A stretch of 15,628 nt of DNA, taken from contig RBNI01003551.1 of the NCBI GenBank assembly GCA_003990745.1, positions 1 through 15,628 on the forward strand. The letters are read 5' to 3'. This document shows, piece by piece, positions 6,956 through 14,217 of this stretch. The translations under genes and the position numbers were made by a program. Positions within the stretch are counted from its first letter, which is position 1, and each line of letters opens with the position of its first letter. The notes under the pieces were generated by a model. That model was not told the DNA's origin. It saw nothing but the letters and a program-made list of their open reading frames with translations, and ran no database searches. Source of the stretch: Jimgerdemannia flammicorona (taxonomy: Eukaryota > Mucoromycota > Endogonomycetes > Endogonales > Endogonaceae).

Positions 6956-9540
6956 CTTGAGGTATTGGATTGGAAGGCTAAGCAGGCTAGGCTGGAAGTG
7001 GTGGAACTATAGGATTTATTGAGGAAGGAGGAAGCAATGCAGGCTCAGGCTATGGCGGCCAGGCTATAGTGGCAGGAATTGGAAGAGGGAGAAAGGCCCA
7101 CAAGGTTCTTGTCCTGTCTCCTTCATGCTAGGGGAGCAAGACACTGGTGGGAAGGAGTTCTTAATGATGAGGGAGAGATGGTATTAGGTGTATAGGGGAT
7201 CCTTGGCCAGTTGAGCACTCGCTGGAGTAATCTCTGGAGTGAAGAGGAAGGAGGGGAGGGGGAGCAGGACATTGAGCAGCATCTGGAAGAGTGGCACCCA
7301 AATCCTGCAGCAGGGCTGGGGGAGCTTGGTCAACTAGTTTTGGGAGAGGAGATCTTTTGAGTCCTGGTGTCAACAACCCTGGGAACTGTGCCAGGGGAGG
7401 ATGGTTTGCCTTGGGACTTTTGGAAACATATGGCATCTATTGAGGAGGCTCTGGAGGAGATGTTGCTGATGTGTGATGCAGTCATCAGTACCGGGGAATG
7501 GATTGGAGGGCAGCAGTTGGGGCTGGTATCACTGCTGTATAAGGACAAAGGGCATAAGGAGGACTGGAAGAACTGGAGGCCAATTATGCTGCTGGATATG
7601 GACCGCAAGCTGGTCATCAAAATTCTGGTGGTGAGGTTACAGGGTGTGGCCCAACAGGTGCTAGGGAAGGAGTAGCAAGGCTTTGTTGGGGGCCAACTGA
7701 TCCGAGATGGCATGGCATGGGTTCATGGGGTTATTGAAGGTACCAGGGCTGTAGGGGTGGATGGATGCTTGGTCTTCCTGGACCAGGAGAAGGCCTATGA
7801 TAGGGTTTGGAAAGTGTGGCTGGAGAAAGTACTGGAGCACATTGGAGTACCAGTGGGTATGTGTCGGTCACTTATTGGATTACTGGAAGGGAGTAGGGCT
7901 GCAATTCTGGCTAATGGACACAGGGGGGCCTCCTTCCCCTTGGGGAGGGGGGTGCCGCAGGGAGATCCATTGTCACCCATCCTTTATGCCTTTGCTTTGG
8001 AGCCATTGTTGGATAGGATCTGGCGCAGAGTTGGTGGATTGAATATCTTGGGCATCAATTGGAAGGTGGGGGCCTTTGCAGATGATATGGTAGTTGGGTT
8101 AAGTTTGGTGGCAGATGTGGCTAGGCTCAAGGAAATAGTTGAGTGGTATGAGAGGTGTTCTGGAGCGAAACTCAACTGGCACAAGTGTGAGATAATGGTC
8201 CTTGGGGAAGGAGTCATAGGGGGGGACATCATTGGAACAATTGTCTTGGCTGGAGGAGTGGTATGGTACTTGGGTATTTATTTCTCGGTATATAGCTCTT
8301 TACTTTCCAAGGAGTGGTGGGAGCACAAGCTGGTAGAATGGGGGAAAGTACTGACGAGTTGGGGTGGTAGACAGGTGTCACTGGCGGGGAGGGTAACTGT
8401 TCTGAATATGTATTGGATGCCGAAGCTTTGGTATCTGGGCTACCATTTGGACTTCCCTAAGTGGGTAGTTAAAAGGCTTCTCAAGATGGCCTGCTCTTGG
8501 CTCTGGGCTGGACACCGGAGTCAGATTGGTTGGGAGGTACTCGCACTTCCTGTGGATTGTGGAGGACTTGGCCTGGTGGACTTTTCCAAGAGGCTACTCT
8601 GCTTGAGGGCATGGTGGATGAAGAGGGCCAGTGAGTTGAGAGGAGGAGAATGGGTGCCCCTTATGCAGTGTTTGTGGGAGGTGAGGGTGTTGCCACAGGG
8701 TGGCTCAGGGGATCTACTGTCCTTGGTGGCCTTGGATGGTAGCTGGAGGATGCAGTACAAAGGATTCTGGTGGGGAGTGGTAGATGGGGCCCATCACATT
8801 AGAATCTGGTGACAAGGTACTGAAGGGGATGAGGTCTGGGGTCCGGAGATGTGGAGGTGGGACCAGCTCTTGTTGGGAGGGAATCTGGTCAAGGACTTCC
8901 GATTAGAGGAGGGCATAGAGTGCCTTAGGGGTCTGGGACAGGACCTTTGGCTGGAGACCTGGCAAGGGGCTGGGATCGGGGAGGGATGGGACTGGGCAGG
9001 TGTCTGGTCTTGGATCAAGGTAGTGTCAAGGTGGCTCCCACCAAAATTCTGGATAGCATGGTGGAGGTTGTTGCAGCGAAATGTGATGCTAAACTTTAGG
9101 GCTGGCCATCTGGTGGATGGCAGGATTTTTGATTGTGAGGAGTGTCATAACGTAGGGCAGGAGGGAGGGGTGGTGCAGACTCCTGAACATTGGCTGGGGG
9201 AGTGTGAGAGTATGGAGAATTTTTGGAAGGTAGTTGGGGGGAGATTGGAAGTACCAGTGCCTGACCCTGAGGTGGGTGGGTGGTAGGCGGCACTACAGTC
9301 AAGATTAGTAGGGGGGGTGGGGAATGAGTGGCTGACAGTTGGTTGGGCCATAGCAATATGGGTGGGGCTCGCAGAATACTGGTGGAGCATCTTTGAGGAG
9401 GGTCCTCAGAGGCCTGTGAATCTGAGGGTCCTCAGAGGCCTGTGAATCTGAGGGTAGTAAGGTGGGAGGAGCTGATACTCGAACTCTTCAAGGCATGGTG
9501 GATTAGATGGGGCCCAAGGGGGGGAGACATAGGGGACTAG
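6956..9540 (+). pseudogene. LINE ORF2-like protein: reverse transcriptase plus zinc-binding domain
   Basis: One frame runs from the 5' truncation point. It shows the pre-RT region (PGEDGLPWDFWK), NWRPIMLLDMDRKL, GFVGGQLIRDG, LDQEKAYDRVW (first catalytic Asp), GVPQGDPLSP and FADD (8075-8086, catalytic Asp pair), then thumb sequence and a C-terminal CEEC...H...C finger (about 9136-9212) of the RT-associated zinc-binding type. Seven in-frame stops break it: TAG at 7010, 7067, 7193, 7673 and 9284, and TGA at 7358 and 8810. Each is one transition away from Gln, Trp or Arg. A 26-bp tandem duplication (9401-9452) then shifts the frame. Past it, the continuation is in the next frame and ends at TAG 9538-9540. 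No endonuclease or RNase H domain is present. The intact pieces are 7367-7675, 7712-8812 and 8849-9286. Confidence 0.93.
9401..9452 (+). repeat. Perfect 26-bp tandem duplication in LINE B
   Basis: Two identical 26-base units, 9401-9426 and 9427-9452, each begin GGTCCTCAGAGG. The length is not a multiple of three, so the duplication frameshifts the LINE C terminus. Removing one unit in the reading makes the frame run on to 9538. The older copy A appears to have only one unit at the matching place (about 1095-1120). Confidence 0.92.
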
Positions 9541-9682
9541 TAAGGAGGATTGTGGAGAAGAGTAGTGGTAGAGTTGTGGTGAAGGTGGATGGGGTGGCAT
9601 TTGTAGGAACTCGAGAGGGAGGGGGGCCCCATGGGATAGGGTGAGGGCATGGGCTGTATAAATATTACTATAGATGTCAGTT

Positions 9683-9703
9683 AATAAAGAGAGTCCAAGT
9701 GAC

Positions 9704-9740
<37 letters not shown>
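9683..9740 (+). terminator. LINE poly(A) signal and poly(A) tail
   Basis: AATAAA is at 9683-9688, followed 18 bases later by an uninterrupted run of 34 A (9707-9740). The run abuts the right target duplication, showing that the element was copied from a polyadenylated RNA. Confidence 0.9.
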
Positions 9741-9743
<3 letters not shown>

Positions 9744-9750
9744 ACTCATA
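9741..9750. repeat. Target-site duplication of LINE B, right copy
   Basis: This is an exact repeat of 6945-6954. Joining the two sides at one copy restores an uninterrupted - strand phase between the protease part and the dUTPase/RT part of the gypsy polyprotein. Confidence 0.92.
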
Positions 9751-10105
9751 TCTTTCTTCCTCTATAGTTGATCTGCATCTTCTGGGAATTAAGGTCAATG
9801 ATGGCCTTGGCCTTGTGAAGCCATTGATTGTCAATGAGGATGTCATAGTTGGTGGTGCTTGTAACAATTATGTCTACTGGAATGGTAGCTCCTCCTATCT
9901 TAATGGAGACTTCTTGGATTTTGTCAAGGAGGGTAGCTTGTGTACCATCTGCTGTAACATAGACCATTTTGGTGGACTCTTCAATATCCCAGCCTAGGTG
10001 GTCAATTGCCTTCTTACTCATAAGGCATCCTCCAGCACCAGTATCAATGATGGCATCAAAGATACAGTCTTTGATCTGACATGGGGTATAGGCTGATGTC
10101 TTATG
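9741..10105 (-). pseudogene. Retropepsin-like aspartic protease region of gypsy Pol
   Basis: The active-site motif DTGA is at 10034-10045 (- strand), preceded by a hydrophobic AII and followed by the expected strand and flap region and by an ILIDNQWL segment. It lies in the same frame as Gag upstream and as Pol beyond the LINE. A TAG at 10106-10108 separates it from the upstream linker, where the pattern suggests CAG (Gln). A TGA at 9746-9748, inside the target duplication, ends the open piece, and the same codon is present in the other copy at 6950-6952. Cleavage of the Gag-Pol precursor is the family role. This copy is broken by nonsense codons and by the LINE. Confidence 0.88.
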
Positions 10106-10108
10106 CTA

Positions 10109-11563
10109 TTCTTTGGATTCTTTATCTGAGTTCTCAGATTCTTCCTGTACATTGTGAGCTTCTACAATCTTGTACTCTTGATTCTTGGTGGTAGTTGCAA
10201 GTCCTACTCTCAACTGCTGTCTGAAGGCAGGGACTTCAGCTAGTTGTCCAAAAGTAGTATTGATCTTCTGTTTCTTGAGATCCTTATAGATATTATACTG
10301 GTGGATCTTAGTCTTGTGCAGCTTCTGTTCCTTCTTGCTTTCACTTTCTTCTGAGACTGGAGTAGTATCTTTAATGATTTGATGGGCAGCTTCATCTAAC
10401 TCCATGTCTTGATCAATCTCCTCTGGTTGAGTCTTGCTTTGAATAGTGACAGCTGGAGTCTTCTTTGGTCTTCCAACTGGCTTGCTGTTGCTCTTCTTAT
10501 CATAGAGCTTGGACTGGGTTCTGGTATCTTCAGTAGCAGGGTAGAATTCAAGCTCCTTGTAGTATTCTTCATCATCAGTATCACCAATCTCCTCAATGAC
10601 TACTACATTGGTTTGTTCTCTGGTTCTGCTAGCATTGCTTGGTTGGGCTTTATATCTTATTTCGATCATATAACTCTTTACATAGTGGCCTTCTTCTCTA
10701 CATCTGAAGCATGTGATATTGTGTTCTTCTATAGCAGCTGCAAATCTCTGCACTAGTCTCCTGTTAGCACTTCAGACTTCTCTAACAATATTATTAAGGT
10801 GTGCAGTTATCTCAGCAAACTGCTTGACAAGTTCCTCCACTGGGTCAGCTTTGGCTGTCTTGGGGGTAGGTGGGGTTGGTTGTCTGTTTACAACTGTAGC
10901 AGGTATGATACTAGTTGGCTTTGATGGCTCCATCTTGATGCCAGTTATTTTCTCCATTGAGTGTTTGGCAGAGTATCTGGCAGTCCAATATCTCTGTGCA
11001 AAGACCACTTTCTGATTAAGGATCAATGCAGCTAGGGTAGACCGGATTGCTAGGGCAATTTCAGGGTGAACTCCTTTAAGGAAAGTTGAATCTGCTATTT
11101 GTTCCTTGAGGTGGTCATCATAGCCAGCCAAGACAATCTGGTGGCAAATTCAGATATAGAATGAGTTGGGATCTTCACTAAGTCTCTGGTAGATAGTATT
11201 GAGTTGATCCTTGAGAGCTTACTTGATCTCTTCAGTATAATATGTTATTCTGAGAAAGGCCTTCATGTTGGTAAGTTTGGCTGCACCAGCATCAGCAATA
11301 GTGACTATATTAAACTTGTCTCTGGCAGGTTCTCTGAGGCTGACTGGTAGAAGGGCCAATTGTGTATCTACACCAAGGGCTCATATGGTAGTGAATTGTT
11401 CAAAGTTTTCAATGAAGGTCAGGATTAACTCTTCAGTAGTATATCTATAGAATGTGGGGGGCATATTTCTATCTTGTCTTGAATTCTTACAGGGGTGACT
11501 CTTATAGTCAGAGTAGTTGTTGTGGGGATTGTTTGTTTTTCAGCTTGAAAGTGAGAGATTCAT
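10109..11563 (-). pseudogene. gag: Gag with zinc knuckle and charged linker
   Basis: The likely start is ATG at 11561-11563, only about 25 bases downstream of the primer-binding site and preceded by an in-frame TGA. The frame is that of Pol. Stops interrupt it at 11540, 11381, 11219, 11150 and 10772; each is TGA or TAA and compatible with CGA or CAA decay. A central helical capsid-like region includes LAGYDDHLKEQ and FLKGVHPEIALAIRS (about 11040-11130). The nucleocapsid knuckle near 10650-10700 has the form C-x2-C-x4-H-x4-C, but the last Cys is Tyr (TAT), a TGT-to-TAT type change. Then follows a roughly 180-residue acidic and lysine-rich linker leading to the protease. There is no frameshift or stop signal resembling a programmed Gag/Pol boundary, so a single Gag-Pol polyprotein is likely. 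Confidence 0.88.
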
Positions 11564-11574
11564 CTTGAATCACT

Positions 11575-11589
11575 AGTCAATAGGCACCA
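11575..11589 (-). other. Primer-binding site
   Basis: On the - strand, three bases after the 5' LTR end, the sequence TGGTGCCTATTGACT begins. It starts with the TGG that pairs with a tRNA 3' CCA. The implied primer would end ...AATAGGCACCA. I cannot assign the tRNA species without a tRNA set. Decay could have altered some bases. Confidence 0.75.
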
Positions 11590-11823
11590 AGTTGTCATGT
11601 AGTGGTCACTGAGTCCTTCAAATATGCTAGATTCTCTTTAAGATATATCTCTTAGACTAACTCAAGTTTGTTATAAGCAAGTTCTTATTGGAGTACCTTC
11701 TCAAGATCTTATAGTTCTCAAACTTCTTATCTTTAACTGTCTTGTTATCTCTTAGATTGCTTGCAAGGAAGTATGTGTATTGTACTAAGAAGACTGACTT
11801 TATTTCAGAGAAAATAAGAGGGG

Positions 11824-11831
11824 TATTTATA
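11824..11831 (-). promoter_or_regulatory. TATA box of the 5' LTR
   Basis: On the - strand TATAAATA occurs here, and the identical octamer lies at 1799-1806 in the other LTR. It is the best candidate for the core promoter driving the Gag-Pol RNA. This would put the start near 11800 and make everything to its right U3. Confidence 0.5.
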
Positions 11832-11931
11832 TAAAATATAATTCAATGGTTGCTAAGATATAAAGCTAAATATAAATTACAATAATTAAAACTACTAAGT
11901 TCCAGGGTTGGTACTGATAGTTGTACAGGTT

Positions 11932-12063
11932 CAGGATACTGGTATAATTCAGTGTCACATCAGAATACTGGTGCTAGTATTATTTAATATTACATCAAAA
12001 TACTGGTGCTGGAACAATTCTGTGTCACCTCAGAATGTCAGTGCTGGTATTATCCAGTATAAC
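11932..12063. repeat. 35-bp imperfect tandem repeats in 5' LTR
   Basis: This is the counterpart of the array at 1907-2038, with the same unit length and number. It lies just upstream of the TATA box in the transcription direction. Confidence 0.75.
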
Positions 12064-12070
12064 AAAGAAC

Positions 12071-13036
12071 TTAGAGCAGAAAGTTCAGGACCATGGGGGC
12101 TTCATCCTTATCATCAGAGGTCAGGATATCTTTGAAAAAGATGAGGTTTATGAATTTGTCATGTAGGTCATATATTTCATATATATTGAAGTTATGTGGG
12201 ATGACATCATCACCGATGACATCATCATATTTGGCAGCAGTGGGAACAAAGAGATCTGGAGCTCTCCAGTTTATGAGGTTCTCTTCTACAAAATAGGGGA
12301 CAAATGTGGGGTCTTGGAGAGATCTAATCTAGATACTTGGGTCTTAGAATACTGAGATCAATCCTTGCAGGAATTGGTCTGGGTTGTCCTAAAGGATGGA
12401 ATGCCAGAAGTCTTCTACTTTATCATTATTGAGGGTGATGGTGGACTGGGCTTCTGTAGCCACTCTGGCTTCTAGTGTATTAATACAGTGAGGTGACAGG
12501 TCTCTGAAATCTGAGACTCTAACATACTCCAAGTTGGGGATTGACTATAGTACATGCCTGAAGATCTAATAGATATTCTTAGCTGTTCTTGTCTCATATA
12601 CTTCCATGGAAGTGGCATCTTGTAGCTCTTGAGGGCTGGTCTGTAGGAACTCCTGACAAAGGAGATTTCCTATTTCATACTCCTGCTACATTTAGAGGCA
12701 TTCAGTAGTAATGGTGATCCTTGTTTTCATTTCATGGTGGTAGAGAATATAATGATAGAGATCTGCAGTACCCAGGTCAATACTGGGAGTCCTTTTTGAG
12801 CAGGTCCTCATAGCTCTTCTGATGTTTTGAAACATCTTTTCTTTGACTGAGATACCTTGGTGGTTCCTTAATCTTGAGGTTTGGCAGGCAGCAAGCATTT
12901 CATTTGTAGTTAGTCTTTAAGCTATTTTGAGATTGATGAGTCTTATTGATTGCTGCTACTGCAGTTCCTTGATCCTTCTTTTATATTCCTCAAGATACTC
13001 ATACTGTAGTCATACTAACTCACAGTTGGTCATCAT
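12071..13036 (-). pseudogene. U3 open frame of unknown function, 5' LTR copy
   Basis: This is the second copy of the LTR-encoded frame, ending at TAA 12071-12073. Compared with the 3' LTR copy it keeps Gln where the other has stops (for example after NH, before EYE and after DQFL). It has lost others that the left copy keeps: Trp to TAG in the segment before SI.NLEY, Gln to TAG before IFRH, and Gln to TAA after SVF. A few stops are in both copies: after TR, after the following V, after ELQ, and after PSI. It also carries five extra codons from the 15-bp insertion at 12200-12214. The open piece 12692-12898 is the best preserved. No known domain is recognised. In this LTR the frame lies upstream of the presumed start site, so it would not be in the genomic RNA. 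Confidence 0.6.
12200..12229. repeat. 15-bp near-duplication in 5' LTR only
   Basis: GATGACATCATCACC is followed by GATGACATCATCATA; the left LTR has a single unit at the matching place (around 2175-2190). The change is in frame for the U3 open frame, adding five codons. Either this LTR gained it or the left one lost it. Confidence 0.85.
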
Positions 13037-13140
13037 TGCTCATCTTGTATACCATATGATCTCCTTATACTCCGATCTGGTGGCTTGTGAGGAAAGGCTG
13101 TCTCCTGTACTGATGTTATTATTCTGAGATCACTATTATA

Positions 13141-13248
13141 ATATACTCATATATATACTATATCAACATCAACATCAATAAATTAGTTATTAGTATTTTC
13201 CAATACTAGTGATACTTTAAGTCAGACTTCTTTAAATAATATTCCATA
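13141..13248. other. AT-rich flank between gypsy element and hAT gene
   Basis: About 110 AT-rich bases lie after the right LTR. They start ATATA, compatible with a short ATAT target duplication. I see no gene in them. If the hAT assignment of 1271-1466 is right, this is the hAT 5' untranslated region. Confidence 0.5.
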
Positions 13249-13833
13249 CTATACTCCTCATTCTGAAGTTTGGCAATATTATACCAAAACTGGGGAAAAC
13301 AAAGTTACTTACCAGTATTATAGATAATTTTTTATTTTTTTTTTTATAAAAAAAAATAAAACTTATAATTGCATTAAATATATTTATAGTTTGTTTAATA
13401 TAAATATAAAAAATTTTAAAATATAAACAGAAATATAAAACATATAGTAGTTCTATAATAAATATAATAAAGTATATAAAGGTCCAATATTTGGATAAAA
13501 TAGAGTTAAATACAGTATCAAGTAAAATTGATATTTCAGCTATAGTAAGTAGGTGATCTTCTTTTTATTTTAGTATAAATTTGAAAATATATCTTTTATA
13601 CTTAAAAAAAAACCCCCCCAATTTAGCCATATTCTGCTTCAGAGTTTCAAAATTGACTTATTTGCTAGATTATATATAATGATCAACTATTTACAGCAAT
13701 TGAGAATACTTCTTTATAAAGTCTCTTTGGTCTTCTCAAGCCTGATTTATACACCCCAAGTACTGATACTATTCATAATGATATTATGGAGACTTATAAA
13801 AAAGAATATAATAATCTCTATCAAAAGCTTTAG

Positions 13834-13907
13834 GTAAAATATTAATAATATTAAGAATATTATTGAATTAATTATAGTTACTGAATATATTTTAAATTTT
13901 ATTATAG
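13834..13907 (+). other. Probable 74-nt spliceosomal intron in hAT gene
   Basis: The sequence is GTAAAA...TTATAG, AT-rich. Removing it joins two hAT motifs in one frame (phase 0) between the LYQKL segment and the GKFLFTIDIW core, which are adjacent in the family. Confidence 0.75.
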
Positions 13908-14117
13908 AGTATTATGGGTAAATTTTTATTTACAATTGATATCTGGATATCTTCCAATATTATTTCATTTCTTGGTATTACTGAATATTAGATTGATTCT
14001 AATTGATAGCTTTAAACTGTTACTCTTGACTTCATAAAGCTTGAGGGTTCTCACTTTGGAGAAAATATTACTGAAGTATTTATAAACTATATTCACAAGC
14101 TTAGAATTACAACTAAG

Positions 14118-14217
14118 GTATAGGAGTTTTTTATTTTTAAACTAATATAAAAAGAGAATGAAAAAATTATTAATTACTTTCTATATAATTTTATATAACA
14201 AAAATTTTAAAATATAG
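14118..14217 (+). other. Probable 100-nt spliceosomal intron in hAT gene
   Basis: The sequence is GTATAG...ATATAG, AT-rich. It separates ...HKLRITTK from ILAITIDNIFNN. Removal restores the spacing and frame (phase 0) seen in hAT transposases at this point. Confidence 0.75.

Larger units (their letters stand above)
6955..9740 (+). mobile_element. 5'-truncated LINE (copy B), nested in gypsy element
   Basis: This is a 2.8-kb non-LTR retrotransposon in + orientation, with RT and a zinc-binding region, a 3' UTR with AATAAA (9683-9688) and a 34-nt poly(A) tail (9707-9740), flanked by a 10-bp target duplication. The endonuclease and 5' UTR are missing, so it is a typical 5'-truncated insertion. It is clearly richer in G/C and CG dinucleotides than everything around it, and hence the youngest insertion. 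A more decayed relative is at 1-1265. The clade is not certain. Fungal Tad-, Deceiver- or Inkcap-type LINEs are candidates, but I cannot place it from motifs alone. Confidence 0.95.
1568..13140 (-). mobile_element. Ty3/gypsy-like LTR retrotransposon with dUTPase domain
   Basis: This is a complete element in - orientation: 5' LTR (11593-13140), PBS (11575-11589), Gag, protease, dUTPase, RT, RNase H, integrase, polypurine tract (3101-3110) and 3' LTR (1568-3100). The order RT-RNase H-integrase places it in the Ty3/gypsy group (Metaviridae). The LTRs run TG...CA in the sense direction, with the terminal CA/TG of the right copy decayed to TA. Without the LINE inserted at 6955-9740, the internal region is about 5.7 kb. 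Gag to integrase lies in a single reading frame with no frameshift that I can detect, broken only by nonsense codons at positions expected for Gln, Arg or Trp. The copy is dead. It has no CG-rich segments and shows a transition-dominated mutation pattern. Confidence 0.95.
11593..13140 (-). repeat. 5' LTR (right copy) of the gypsy element
   Basis: The 1548-bp direct repeat of 1568-3100 starts TGTCATGTAG and ends CACTATTATA on the + strand; the last CA of the left copy is TA here. It is 15 bp longer than the left copy because GATGACATCATCACC is inserted or duplicated at 12200-12214. The other differences are mainly transitions. It contains the sense promoter elements, the 35-bp repeat array (11932-12063) and the second copy of the U3 open frame (12071-13036). 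Confidence 0.95.

Noticed and set aside
7161..9600. Several 60-127-codon - strand frames, proline- and serine-rich
   Set aside because: They are antisense shadows of the G-rich LINE B coding strand. The RT motifs and the poly(A) tail fix the real strand as +.
6955..9740. LINE B as a group II intron or bacterial retron RT
   Set aside because: FADD with a LINE-type motif order, a CEEC...H...C zinc-binding tail, a poly(A) tail and a target-site duplication all indicate a eukaryotic non-LTR retrotransposon. No ribozyme structure is visible.
1568..13140. The element as an endogenous retrovirus with an envelope gene
   Set aside because: There is too little space (about 345 bases) between integrase and the 3' LTR, and no signal peptide or transmembrane segment there. 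The U3 frame has no membrane-protein features either.
13605..13620. A-run followed by a C-run (AAAAAAAAACCCCCCC) as a telomere-like or frameshift signal
   Set aside because: It occurs once, is not a repeated telomeric unit, and lies in non-coding AT-rich DNA. It is most likely homopolymer slippage.
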